DNA from: Brachynemurus nebulosus | Lineage: Eukaryota > Arthropoda > Insecta > Neuroptera > Myrmeleontidae | Assembly (NCBI GenBank): GCA_035578155.1 | Contig: JAPWDM010000016.1 | Location: 6,792,005 to 6,856,004, forward strand | Direction: 5' to 3' | Length of the DNA stretch: 64,000 bases | Shown here: piece after piece, positions 36,626 to 48,510 of the stretch | Numbering within the stretch: the first letter of the stretch is position 1 | How the letters are laid out: each line of letters begins with the position of its first letter | Program-made: the position numbers and the translations under genes | The notes under the pieces: model-generated | Seen by the model: the letters and a program-made list of their open reading frames with translations, nothing else | What the model was told of the DNA's origin: nothing | Databases searched by the model: none

Positions 36626-36904
36626 TAGTGAGGACATTGGTCCGCACAAACTCGTTCCAAATTTTTTATAGCGGGTTCTAGCACCCACTACGTCGTCAAA
36701 AGTATTGCGACACCTTGACCCGGGGGGGGGCGGGTCCCACACTTTTAACACGGCAGTGTACCACAACATTAAGTACAGTACCGCGTCAAAAGTGTGGGCA
36801 CCCCCTGGGTCAAGGTGTCATCATACTTTTGACGACGTAGTGTGTACTAGAGCCCACTATCAAAAATGTGTGATCTCGTTTGTGCGGGCCAGTGTCTTCA
36901 CTCT
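36626..36904. mobile_element. Palindromic MITE sharing Polinton terminal-repeat boxes
   Basis: Terminal arms carry AGTGAGGACA and GGTCCGCACAAACTCG, mirrored by CGTTTGTGCGGGCC and TGTCTTCACT at the right end. Inside, a second inverted pair (ACTACGTCGTCAAAAGTATT and its mirror) surrounds boxes such as ACGGCAGTGTACC and GTCAAAAGTGTGGG, which also occur several times in each Polinton terminal repeat. There is no coding capacity. The target duplication is unclear. Confidence 0.7.
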
Positions 36905-37223
36905 AGACTAATATACGTACATACGTATCACACACGACACACATTACACGATAGCTACCTCACAAGGTACCACACGGCAGGTACACGGGGTATGTATGTA
37001 GTGAGTATGCAAGAGTGAGTATGACGCACATGTGCGTATAGACAAGAGTAAACATAGTATGTGGATGACGTATGTGTCTATTTCACTAGTGTGATTCATG
37101 AAGTGTGACTATCTTGGAAGTGACTTGGACAGCTACTGTAACAGGTATTTAAAAGGTGTATATAAATATGTGTTGCTACTCCACTGTGTAAATAAAAAAT
37201 AGATCCGAAACGCTTTAGTAACC

Positions 37224-37295
37224 CAGATGGTATATTATATAAGTCGAAGAAAAAGTAACCCAAATGGATTTCTGCTTAAAAGTATATTAAAATTG

Positions 37296-37365
<70 letters not shown>

Positions 37366-37380
37366 CAATTTTTATATATG

Positions 37381-37455
<75 letters not shown>

Positions 37456-37527
37456 CAATTTTAATATACTTTTAAGCAGAAATCCATTTGGGTTACTTTT
37501 TCTTCGACTTATATAATATACCATCTG
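37224..37527. repeat. Perfect 77-bp palindrome arms around a (TA)n core
   Basis: Left arm 37224-37300 and right arm 37451-37527 appear to be exact reverse complements (CAGATGG...AAATATA against TATATTT...CCATCTG). The interval is a TA array with a short AATACAATTTTTATATATG interruption. Exact symmetry indicates a recent event, a strong cruciform, or an assembly foldback artefact. Confidence 0.88.
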
Positions 37528-37528
37528 T

Positions 37529-37713
37529 GTTTAATATATAGAAATAATACAAAAAATATACATATATGAATGTTGATTATTTATTATTGTTTCCATAATT
37601 TCAAAGTATGCTTTGGCAAAAATTTGAACATCTTAGCACTGACATTATAAATTTAAAAAATTTTTACTACTTATTTAATTTTAATTATTTATGTTAAATT
37701 TTACGAAAAAAAA
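37529..37713. repeat. Direct repeat C, right copy
   Basis: Same orientation as 35912-36102. It begins immediately after the perfect palindrome, so the palindrome sits at the left edge of this copy. Confidence 0.85.
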
Positions 37714-38429
37714 TAATAAATAATCAGCGTATTTAACCGTGATGTGATTTGTTTAATTTGGCGGGGATGTAACTTTTTGCAGCAGGACAATGTCTTCGTA
37801 TGTTTAGTTTTTGTCTGTACTATTTAATAAAAAATTTTTTCGCCTCTATTTGTTTCTGTTGTCTGGAAATTTTGACACAACTAAAGTGTGAGTTTTCCAA
37901 ACTGGTATATGTAAGATTTTGAATGATTTCAGCTGAAAATGTTCGGTAGGTTTAGTGTGCACATATGTGTGGATGTTTGTATGAGGGCGACCGAGCGGCT
38001 ATCGTACACACAAGTGAAACGTATCTGCGGTTTTAATGTCCCTTAGTCGGTAAAACAGTTGCCACTGGGGAATTTAATGTTATTGATAATTTCATTAGTG
38101 TATAGCAGTCTCGAATATATGTAGGTAGTGATGAATGTTTTATGGACCAGCAGGATGGAATATGCAGTCAAAAATAAACAACTATAGAACGGGCTGATCA
38201 GTGTATATTTAACGTGGTCTCAGTTTCAAATATTATCGAGTGGTTGTGAAACATTACTATGTATGACGAACTTTTGTCCGCATTTAAACATACGCAGTAT
38301 TCATATGTTCACTCGCGCGTTCAGTACGCGTTCGCGGTCCGAAAACCCCAGCTCTTATCCCCTACGCCGTCCTGGACCTGTCGGTATAACAAATTAAACC
38401 TTTGACGACTGATTCAGGGCACTACTTAC
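37714..38429. other. Spacer, no gene recognised
   Basis: Mixed-composition sequence, locally richer in CG (GCGCGTTCAGTACGCGTTCG near 38315). No open frame resembles a known protein. It may include decayed 3' sequence of the LINE fragment that follows. Confidence 0.5.
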
Positions 38430-38658
38430 TCATTCCTCTCTGGATGGTGAAGGGGACACAGTCCTGTCAGCGTCTCCAGAGCGACCAGTACGTAGTCTTT
38501 GTACCAGGCCACCAGATCAAAGAGGCAAAAGTAAGGGATGGCCTAACAACTGTTGTGTAGAACCCATAATCAATTTTTAGTTTAAGGCCCCATCTGGCCC
38601 CAACAGCTCTTCAGTAAGCCCATAGAGTATTACATGCCTTAGCCACCTTGTTTTCAAT
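38430..38658 (-). pseudogene. LINE reverse transcriptase, C-terminal fragment
   Basis: Read on the minus strand, the sequence gives NKVAKACNTLWAY, RWGLKLK and VVRPSLTFASLIWWPG, which is the segment just after the palm domain in Jockey/R1-like non-LTR reverse transcriptases. Stops and frameshifts are present. It is the direct continuation of the fragment at 43291-44150; the two were separated by the transposon at 38661-43288. Confidence 0.8.
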
Positions 38659-38840
38659 ATCGTCGCTGTTACTTCAGTATGTCGTATGTCAAAAATATGT
38701 CATTTTCTGTTAACAACGCTATTCGCTATGAGCTTTTAGGTGGAAGGGATATAAGTTTGGATCACAGTGCGCATGGTGGTAGAAAGTGTAAATTTTACCG
38801 GGACGCAACCGTATATAGATTACATTATCTAATAAAAGAA

Positions 38841-40486
38841 ATGGTTCATTATACTTGTTGTATTGTTAATTGCAAGAATAACTGGCGAAATAGTAACTGC
38901 AAATTTTATTATTTTCCAAAATCTCGACATAAATTGGATCAAAGAAATAAATGGATAACGGCAGTGAGAAGAAAAAAGTGAGTGTACATAACCATACATT
39001 TGTCATATGTCATATTTTTCATTACGATTACATAATTTTTTAGCATTGACGGATCATCGTGGATTCCGAATGCAAATGATACTATTTGCAATGAACATTT
39101 TGTGAGTTATTGCAAATCTAACGACCCAACAAGTCCAAGTTATGTTCCAACTGTCTTTCCGGAAATATACAAGAAACGTAAAATAGATATAGTTTCAGTA
39201 CACAAAAGGTAACATTTCACATCTTTTTATCCATATTCATATAAAATATAAACAACGACAATTAATTTTATAGATACGATCGTTTCATGAAGCGCAGTAA
39301 GATGAGTAAAAAAGCATTAGAAAAATATGAAACCGTGAATGAAGAGCAGATTGAAAATATTACTGATATTACTAAAAAAAATGAAAATATAAGTAAAGAA
39401 TTAGCTTATGAAGCGATTTCATATGATAAAGCATGCAGTGTGTACATTCCCTGTAATTCAACGACCACGACAATTAACAACACATTTGTTTGTAATCGCT
39501 ATATTTATAGCTCTAAATGTGATGCAGAAATTCAGACTGTAATAACTGAAAGTAAGAACCCAATTATTGTTAGCAAAAGAGAGTGTAATGATAAGAAATG
39601 TGGTACACCTAGCAAAACTTTTGCCAATAAATCCGTTGATACCAGCTATTTTAAGAGTATCAACAGTGAACAATTTATTTTCCGTTATTCATCTATAAAA
39701 AGTAATGAGCAACTTGTGGACTTGGCTGGTGTGACATTTAATAATTTTAAAATTTTATTGACAAGAATGGAAGAGTCAAGTAAATGGAAAGTCAATAAAG
39801 AAAATAGACTATTCATTTTCTTAGTAAAATTAAAAACTGGTCTAACTTATTCAGCATTAAGTGTCATTTTCTCTTTACATCGCACTACTATTTCGAAAAT
39901 ATTTTTATCTACTTTACTACACCTTACCAGTGTAACAGCTGATTTTGTGCGTTGGCCTGATAAACTAACAGTTTGTAATACAATGCCAGATTGTTTTAAA
40001 CCTGATTTTGTTAACACTAGAGTTATTATAGACTGTACTGAGTTCCGTATTGACGTTCCAACAAGTGTAGACAATAGAGTATGGTGCTATTCAAATTATA
40101 AAAGAGGATTCACTGCAAAAGTTTTAATTGGTATAACACCGAGTGGCTATATAAGTTTTAAGTCTAAAGTATGTGGAGGTAGAAAAACTGATTCCCAGAT
40201 CACAGTTGAATCAGGAATTCTTGATTTATTAGAAAATGGAGATCTTGTTTTAGCAGATAAAGGATTTCCTAAGATAAAAGAAAGGATTGATGAAACAGGT
40301 AAACGAATACTTCTTGTAATACCACCTTTCTTGGAAAAAAATAAAGAATTCACCAAAGAAGAAACGGAATTAACTTACAACATAGCAAGAGTGCGTATTC
40401 ATGTTGAGCGTATAATGCAGCGACTGAGGATACATAACATTTTAAATAAAATATCAGAACATTTATTTAGTCTAATATTTATTTAG
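38841..40486 (+). CDS. THAP-domain DDE transposase, three exons, in-frame stop near the end
   Basis: Predicted as 38841-38977, 39044-39208 and 39274-40486. Introns of 66 and 65 bp have GTGAGT...TTTTTTAG and GTAACA...TTTTATAG borders and keep phase. Exons 1-2 give a THAP zinc finger (CCIVNC, W in NKWITAV, C..H in CNEHF, then the Pro-containing YVPTVFP). Exon 3 has an HTH region and a DDE_Tnp_4 core with IIDCTEF, LADKGFP and RIHVERIMQR carrying the D, D and E. A TAG at 40484-40486 ends the frame. The same frame continues for 28 more sense codons (DDIVHMCCVLVNLQSPII) to a TAA at 40571-40573, which looks like the original C-terminus. A 16-bp duplication (TTTATTTAGT core) lies at the stop. Confidence 0.85.
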
Positions 40487-40633
40487 TATAATATTGATGA
40501 CATTGTACACATGTGTTGTGTATTAGTAAATCTGCAATCACCAATTATATCTGAAAAAGTGAATGAAAAGTAATAAAGTCAAAATTTTTTAACTGTTTTT
40601 TATTGTTATAAATTTTTTATTTATTTTTTTACA

Positions 40634-42590
40634 GTTGCTGAAAACTCAAACTCATTTTATTCCACTCTTTATACATATTTTTTTTTTAAATTATTTTTCG
40701 TAAATCCGTAAATGATATTTAATGAATGTCATAAATTAATAACAGAACGGTTTATAAATGCAAGACCGTGTTCGATTCATGGTATAGAAAATTCTCGCGC
40801 ATGTGCACTATTAAAAAATTCAAATTATTTGACGTCTATTACCATATCTGGAAACTGGAATTTTTTATACCAAAAATCGAACACGAGGCAGGCGAAAGGT
40901 ATAAATTACTAAAATAAAATTAAACTTTTTAAGTAAATTTATTGTATTTTATTTGCAATATTTAAGCCTGTAAATGAACGTTTGCCATACGGTACTTTAT
41001 CTTTAATATTGCACATAACATGTTGAAGTACCACCCCAGAAGCTTTGACTACCGGCAAGTAATGTCTAAAATAAAAGTTTTCGCAGAACGGAATTACTTC
41101 TTTTAACCATTCCTCATCTCTGAAGACAGTAATTAAACAACTATTATTGTTAAATGGAGTATAAATTAATAAATCACACTCACTAACTCCGCAAATATAC
41201 ATTTGTACTTGACACTGATAATAATACATATGGCTTTTCTTCAATTGCAACTTGTTTTCGTGAAATATTAAATAGTTTACGTTGACTTTCTTATTTTTAA
41301 AATCAACGATAACTTTTTCCTTACAGCTGATAGGACATTTTATTTCTAATATTTTTGTTATGCAACCATCGTCTATTACAACTCCATCCGGACTCGTACA
41401 CAACCATGAATGATCTTTCGAAACGATGACACCAACTTTTTTAACATCTACTTCATATTTATTTTTATAATACTCTATGGCGTTTGATTCGTGATTTTTA
41501 CCATATCTTGTTGCAATAACATCAACTTTTTTTGGATTTAATATATCACTAACTAATGATTCTACACTTTTTTTTGTGCGGGATTTTATTGAATAGATAT
41601 TTTTACTTGAAGAAAACCTTAGTCTCCTTTCTTGAAACCATCTTGAGCATCCAGACTGCTTAATAGTATCGCAACATAAGTCAATTATTTCACGTTCAGA
41701 CATAACAATATAATCTTGATAAAAATTTATTATTTCTTCATCAATAATATAAATACCTCGATACGTATCATAATCTTTGGCAAAGTTGAAAAAATTTTCT
41801 AAACAAACAGCACAATCTTCCTTTTCAGTTGTTACTGGTATATTTTCCTCTGCAATGTTAATAAACAACGCCATTGCAGAATCAACATTATTTTTCGATT
41901 CTTGGACAAGAATCCTTTTAAGCGCTGACGGATTTTCTAGTTCCTCTAGTTTCGGCGGGATTGACTTTACATTATTTTTCTTTAGTGGAGGGTACATTTC
42001 AAAGAAATATCGTCCTTTCGAATATTTCTCTTTAGTTAATTGTTTCATACTTAATTTGCTCCATTCTTGACCAGTATCGGTTTTTGTTAGGCTTTCTTTA
42101 TTATTTATATATTCGATAACTGCGGCAATATGTTTACATTTATTACTTTTATTGTACACACAAGTACATGAAACGTTGCTGATCACTCGATGATCATCAA
42201 TCTATGAACAAAAAGTGGAATTAAAAAAGTCACAATACATATACGACATTATTTCAATTTATAATAAGTTACATTTAATATTACTACATATGGAGGCGAA
42301 TTAACCGAAGTTTGCCTTATAACAGAAGCCTTAATTAAATTACTTCGGCCATTTGATCGATGTTCTTCAGCATTTATAACGTGCCCGGCCTCTATCAATT
42401 TCTTCCCCTTAGAAATCGTTGCGGGTTGAAATATTATACTATGCATAACTTTTTGAAATCCTGTTTTTATAATAATATTCATTTTTTGCTAAAAAATTAC
42501 ACAGGTAATTATTTTTGAGTAATTAAATTTGTGTAAATATAATATTACCTTGTGCAGAGTGGAATAAAATAAGTTTGAGTTTTCAGCAAC
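40634..42590. repeat. 35-bp inverted repeats bracketing the YqaJ gene
   Basis: GTTGCTGAAAACTCAAACTC... at 40634-40668 and its inverse at 42556-42590 differ at one base of 35. They enclose the YqaJ gene but not the transposase gene. Internal inverted repeats of this quality inside a transposon could be recombination, transposition or regulatory sites. Confidence 0.85.
40939..42482 (-). CDS. SWIM zinc finger / YqaJ-type nuclease of the transposon
   Basis: Predicted exons are 42482-42273 and 42201-40939, with a 71-bp intron (GTAACT...TTCATAG). The N-terminus has KGKKLIEAGHVINAEEH and then a SWIM finger (CTCVYNKSNKCKH). The C-terminal half is a lambda-exonuclease/YqaJ-fold nuclease with WFQERRLRFSSS, RYGKNHESNAIEYY, the SPDG Asp, the LEIKCP Glu-x-Lys and YYYQCQVQMYICG, so all catalytic positions are present. 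ISL2EU elements typically carry such a nuclease, presumably to process ends. An additional 5' exon upstream of 42482 is possible because the first Met is close to an acceptor-like TTTTTTAG. The frame is intact. Confidence 0.85.
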
Positions 42591-43290
42591 GATTGACAAT
42601 ATTTAATTTTATTTTAAACAAACAAAACAAAAAAAGAAAAAATACAGAAGTGATACCTAGGAAACAGAATAACATATTTAATATATTTTATGTGGGACCG
42701 ATTTTTAAATTTGAATAATAATTATTAATATAATTATTTAAAAACTTATTACACATAAAGCGATTATACTAACTCGAAATTTATGAACTGAATAAACAAT
42801 ATATGTATTCTGGATGTTATTTAATAGTGGAGGATATATTTTTTTAATTTATAGCTAGTTTTAAACCAATTTTTATAAAATTAATCATTACTTTCTATAG
42901 TAAACTGTCCCGATAAAATTGCCAAATAGTCAGCTATTACAGATGTCACTACTTTCGGCTCGTAGTCAATAGTAACCAAAATCATCTTTTCTATATAATA
43001 GCCAAAATTCCAATGTCTATGACTACAGTGAAACAGAGAATGCGCACTTGAAAATATTTCGTATATCGCCATTTTTATTTGGCAATGCGTCATATATCGT
43101 ACGGTGCTTTAAAAATACAGGTACTTTAATAAACAATAAATAACAGTAATAACACATCACCAAAAATTCTTGATAATTCAATAAACAAAGCAACCAAAAA
43201 AAATTGCAGCGTAAAGAATAAAACAGCTTTTTTTAATTTCTGACAAATGCCTTTTTTTGACATACGACGTTTTGAAGTAACGGCGACGAT

Positions 43291-44150
43291 ATGCTCTTTC
43301 CAGGTTAGTCCGGCATCGAGAGTCATTCCCAGATACTTGATCGGACCTGAAAAGGTCAGTCACTTTCCAAAGAAGAGTGGCCCGAATATACCATTGAGCC
43401 TCGGCGTATCCCTACGCGTAAATACCGCTATTATTGAGATTAGCGATTAGATCTTCCACCACAAAGCAACAAAGAAGTGGAGAAAAAATCCCTCCCTGGA
43501 GGCAACCTCTTGGTGTATTTACCCTTAGAGAGCAGTCGTTTAGGTTAGCGACTGCCTGTCGACCCTCAAGAGAGGTTATTTTCCATCGAGTCGTTGAGTT
43601 ATCGATTCCATGTTGACTCAGTCCTCTATGAATAGAGTTCAGAGAAGTGAAATTGAATGCTCCGTCTATGTCCAAAAAAGTGGACATGGCTAATTCTTTC
43701 TGATCCAGCGTCTTCTCCAATCGAATACCCAGTAGGTGAACAGCAGTCTTAACCGATTTCCTAGCTTGATATGCATGTTGATTAGGATGTAACGGCCTAT
43801 CTTTCAGGGCATTATCCTTAATGTACCTATCCACCAGCCTTTCCAATGATTTCAATAGAAATGAAGTCAGGCAGATGAGGCGAAAGTCTTTGGGTCGGAT
43901 ATAAGAGTTCGTTCCGGTTTCGAAATAAACATTACCCTGGCCATGCGCCCTGCAGAATGGACATATCCCATAGCCAAGCATCTTCTAAAGATTCTAATCA
44001 GGAACGGAATAAGTAATTCTCCTGCTTGTTGCAGCAGGGCAGGGAATACCCAATCTAAGCCTGGACTCTTATATGGGGCAAAAGTATTGATCCACGGCAA
44101 TCCTAATGTTGGTTTGGCAGTGCCTATTAGATGGCAATTAGATACGGTTG
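43291..44150 (-). pseudogene. LINE reverse transcriptase, N-terminal and palm fragment
   Basis: On the minus strand, frames give FAPYKSPGLDWVFPALLQQA, IRPKDFRLICLTSFLLKSLE, LHPNQHAYQARKSV and PRGCLQGGIFSPLL, a classic non-LTR reverse transcriptase order. The catalytic YADD segment is deleted: after SGIYA there is a stop and the sequence jumps to KYLGMTLDAGLTWKEHI. Several frameshifts are present. The fragment continues at 38658 on the other side of the inserted THAP/YqaJ element. Confidence 0.88.
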
Positions 44151-45003
44151 ATGATTGATTTTACTAAATTATCTGCAATTGCAGCGGCTTTTACATGTGG
44201 GACAGTTTACATAATTCAAAAACACGGTTTAGAAATGACATCATACTTCGTTAACAACACATGCGAATTCGTTTTTCGTTTCGACACCTATCACAATATT
44301 CGAGGAAGTAACACCTACACTATGATAGTCGAAATTTACAAATACCCAATTCAGCATGTTGCTGTTGTTGTATATCTGCCGAAACTTTACCAACAAAAGA
44401 CAGCCGGTTAATAATTCAGTTGTATTTATATGTAGTATTTTGACTGACATAAAATATTCCAATATTTTATCGACAATCGATATTTAATAGTCTTCCATGA
44501 TAAGAATAAGCGACAGGAATCTCACCAAATTGAATAATTTAGATATTTATGCTTCAACAAACTACGCGAGATGTCACCACCGATTTACAGTAATTTGCTA
44601 CTTCAATAAAATTAATGATAAAGTTTCAACACCACTACCGCCGTCGCCACCACGTCACCACCACCACACAACCACCACATTTGAGTTACTCGCTGCGGGC
44701 CATAGACGGCCTTGTGCTAAAATTCGAAAAGTGAGTACTTAGAGACTTTCCCGGCCACAAACTTTTAGGACATCATTTTTAAGGTTCTAAGAAACCATTA
44801 AAAAAAGAAAAAAAGTCGATTTTTCGAAAATTCTAGAGTAGCCTAACCCCTTCAGAGTGTAAGGACTTTCCCAAGAAGAAAAAACAATAAGGTTAGTAAG
44901 GATGATGTAACATTATGATGTCATTTTGTAACGGTTGTAAAATTTAGACGAATACTTAAGAAATATATCGAATGGCAACTTTTAGAATGTTTTGTACCTA
45001 TAC
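44151..45003. other. Non-coding spacer with CAC-rich tract and MITE end
   Basis: A CAC/CCG-rich tract lies at 44630-44682. An end similar to the TTAA MITE (TTCTAGAGTAGCC..CCCCTT) lies at about 44828-44852. No gene was recognised. Confidence 0.5.
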
Positions 45004-45841
45004 ATATAAGTCGTTTCTTTGTAGTGATTTTGGTGGATGTTGTATAAATTTGACTTTTTAATTTTAGGAGTTGCTCCACCGTGGTTAGGTTATCTTAATT
45101 CAAATTTTATATAGCTTAAAAACATTACTTTACAATATATTTTGCTACATTTGAAGAGCCATCAGGTACCTACATCTATAATTAATTATAATAATTACAA
45201 TTTGGATAAATTGTTCTACAATTTTAGCTTATATTACTTACGTAACTATGACTAATTTCGTGATAATTTTTTTTTTTGTTAAGTCATAAAACTTGATTAA
45301 AATGTGTATATATCTAATATTTCTATATATTGTGTACATTTTTATTGTAATTAGACGATAGTGTTATATCCTTGTCATTGTATTACATCAACTTTGAAGT
45401 CTATTAAATTTAAATTATTTTTTCATCTGTAGCACACATTAAAATAATACTACAGATGAACAAATAATTTAAATTTAATGGACTTCAAAGTTGATGTAGT
45501 ACAATGACAAGGATATAACACTATCGTCTAATTACAATAAAAATGTACATAATATATAGAAATATTAGATATATACACATTTTAATCAAGTCTTATGACT
45601 TAACAAAAAAAATTATCAGTAAACTAGTCATAGTTACGTAAGTAATATAACCTAAAATTGTAGCACATTTTATCCAAATTGTAATTATTATAATTAATTA
45701 TAGATGTACCTGATGAGCTCTTCAAATGTAGCGAAATATATTGTAATGTAATGGTTTTAAGCTATATAAAATTTTAATTAAGATAACCTAACCAGGGTGG
45801 AACAACTCCTAAAATTAAAAAGTTAAATATAAGTCGTTTCT
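45004..45841. mobile_element. Large foldback element with 15-bp flanking direct repeats
   Basis: Arms 45047-45432 and 45450-45829 are close inverted copies (about 380 bp each) around a 17-nt loop. Landmarks are TTTAATTTTAGGAGTTG and TATCCTTGTCATTGTA with their mirrors. The 15-bp sequence ATATAAGTCGTTTCT stands in direct orientation at 45004-45018 and 45827-45841, like a target duplication, but about 28 bp of extra sequence separates the left one from its arm. There is no coding capacity. A transcript would fold into a long double-stranded RNA. Confidence 0.85.
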
Positions 45842-47869
45842 AAAATACCGATTTAAAAAAACCCACTGTGTTCCTCACTGTATCCCAGTACCTGCATTCG
45901 ACTGTGTGTATATTGTTTAGATATCATTAAAGTTACAATTAATTTTCAATACACCCAGAGAAAAAACAACTTAATTTCAATAAAAACCATATTGATTCAA
46001 TGTAAAACGTTAACAATAGTCTAGTAACGTTGAAATTTATTGTTTCAATGTAGAACAATTTTGTTTTCAAGTTGAATAATATGGATCATAATAAAGTTGC
46101 ACGTTATTAATTTAAAATTGAAACAATTTTGAATTTAAGTATTTATCTATTGAATCAATGTATAATTTTTTTAAAGCAAAGTTAAAACAGTATTAAAGTG
46201 ATAATTATAGAAACATTTTGGAATCAATATCTAATATAATTTAAATAATATTGAAACGTTATCAAATTAATAAATTAACAATATTAAATCAATTCTGAAA
46301 CACTTTAGGATTAATGTTGTCCACTATTGAATTAATATTGAATTTTTATAGATTCAAAACTGAGTATTATTGAAATAGTATTGAAATATTCTGGAAGAAA
46401 ACAATAGGATTACGTTTTAAAACTTTAATGTTACATAAGGCTTTACAGTTATTATACATACTTAGATTGGACAAATATTTTTCAATTCGTTAGGAGATAT
46501 ATATTATGTTAAATGTAAAGGTGAACTATCGGAAACATTTTTTATTTCCAATTTATTTGTACAACATGTTTTTTTTTTTAACAATTATGTTGACTAGCTC
46601 GTTCCGATTAGTTTTTAAAGTCCTGGTTGGTATTATAAAATTCTAGCAAAGCTCTTCCTTTGGCAGCATCACCTAAAACAGTTGATAAATCCTAAATGAT
46701 AATGGAAGAGTGTATAATTTTCTAACAATGTTTGGTTTAAATTACCTTATTAACACAGCCATACGATTGAGAAAGATGACTGACGACAAATGATGCTGCT
46801 TGGGACGACGTGTTGGCGATTTATGCAACCAATTGGTTATTTCACTCAAAAAGCTTGCTTCCCGTGGGTTGTACATATTTCTAAGTAGTAGGTACTTATC
46901 CATAATATGTTGCTTCTATTGATTGTAGTTTGATGTGTATTATGGTTGCAGTTTTCAACATAATTTGAAACTATATTATACCTCTGACTATTAACGTTAT
47001 ATGTGCTATGGAAAGAATTTCCACGAAGTCCACAGATGTTTATTGATTGTTTAAATACAAATTTTGACACCAAACGTTACATAAATATTTCCTAATTACT
47101 AATTAGTAGGTAACCTGTTTTATATTTTTAAGCCATGAAAACTATTTAGTAAAATAATGTTGATCAACTATGTATCGTTTGCAATACCAAATTTTAAAAA
47201 CTTTATCGTAAGTGTACATTTTTATTTTTTTATTTTTTTTAACCACAATTTATTGTAGTATTACTTTTTCTTATTTTAATAATAAAATCATGACAATGTA
47301 GAGGTATTAATTATACTGTTTGCGTTATATGTATACATTCAGCCAAAACGGATTTAACTAGAATTATCTCCTGGCCGGAAACAAGCCCCGGAAGAGGTGA
47401 GAGAGCTGTAACTCCGGTGACAAGATCCAGAGAAAACGTCTAGAGGCATTGTAAGGGGTTCGACAAAAGTTCCCACCGACTCAATTTTCAGGGAGAAATT
47501 TTGAAAATACTTTTTCCGTCGCCGTGATTCGTCATTTCTCTTTACGGTCTTGGACGGGTGGCCAGTTGCAGTCCCCTTTTTATAATGATGATTATCAAAA
47601 ACGTAACTTTGTTTTCTTGTAGCTGTTCAGCCAGAGCTGGCTCGACAAGAATCGGGGCTTGGTGCAAAATTAACTTGCAGGACCTTAAAACAAATTTCGT
47701 GCAACAATATAACAATCAATTCCATTTTACTCCTTTTACATTGCCAGTACAAACAGGGATAGGAAGACCTACATGGAAAACATTTAGCAATTCTAATAGT
47801 AATAGTTTAATTAATCAAGTTAATACAGTTTTGAGAACAGAAGCCAAATTTTAATACAATTCAAAAAAT
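45842..47869. other. AT-rich spacer, no gene recognised
   Basis: Includes a zone (45960-46400) full of short TTGAAAC and GAATCAATAT motifs without clear period. A GC-richer patch at 47370-47650 has a TTTTCTTGTAG acceptor-like site, but no recognisable protein. Confidence 0.5.
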
Positions 47870-48510
47870 TACATATTTTTAAATTATAATCTAATTTATA
47901 TGAACTGAAAATGACTCATTCACATAATTGTATGTATCAGAGAAGCTCGTAATATAGCTACCAAAATTTTAGGCTAATTTCCAAATTACGTGCCAACGAA
48001 AAAATAAAGTTGTCAAATTTTTTTATATAATTATTTAATTTTCCTTTTTTTTTTTGATTGATTTAATATTAAAACAAATAAAAATGACGATAAAAGTTTA
48101 TGCACATATTTAATTTTCATTAAAAAATATTAAAAACTTAATTTTTATTTATAGGAAATTTAGGTTATATGTTAATATGATTTTACTATTCCTCTTAGAA
48201 ATTATATTATTTAGTAATAAATAAATATGATAATTAAATTAAATTGTTTGTTTTTCTTTCTAGTATTTCCCCTTGCCCAAATTTAAAAAAAGAAAGGAAA
48301 ATGGGTTATTTACTTACTAAAAACTTTTTAACGGAAATTAAGCGTGTCCCCCAATTTTTATCTACTTTTTTACTAGTTTTACTTGCAATTCAGTCAAGAA
48401 AAACAGAAAAAAACTACAAAATTTCGTTGGCACTTAATTTGGGAAATTTGCCAAATTTTATTTTTTATATGAGTCATTTTCATTTAATATAAATTTAACT
48501 TGACGTATTG
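47870..48510. repeat. Possible MITE with inverted ends
   Basis: Sequence around 47890-48005 (AAAATGACTCATTCA, CTAATTTCCAAATTACGTGCC) is mirrored near 48425-48500 (GGCACTTAATTTGGGAAAT, ATGAGTCATTTTCAT). The mirrored blocks enclose about 400 bp of AT-rich sequence. Boundaries are unclear. Confidence 0.5.

Larger units (their letters stand above)
38661..43288. mobile_element. THAP transposase / YqaJ nuclease DNA transposon (ISL2EU-like)
   Basis: Terminal inverted repeats of about 45 bp start CGTCGCTGTTACTTCAGTAT at 38661 and are mirrored at 43243-43288 (…GTAACGGCGACG). AT duplications lie at 38659-38660 and 43289-43290. The element lies inside a LINE reverse transcriptase fragment: removal of the element and one AT restores the LINE frame across the junction. 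It encodes two convergent genes, a spliced THAP-DDE transposase (plus) and a spliced SWIM-YqaJ nuclease (minus). Two genes of this kind and a 2-bp AT duplication fit ISL2EU elements of the PIF/Harbinger-related superfamily. Total length is 4,628 bp. Confidence 0.9.

Noticed and set aside
35912..37713. Direct repeat C as a pair of LTRs
   Set aside because: The copies are too short, lack TG...CA ends and a target duplication, and enclose only hairpins and MITEs.
47558..47854. Possible exon after a TTTTCTTGTAG acceptor-like site
   Set aside because: The encoded residues match nothing I recognise, and no partner exons were found nearby.
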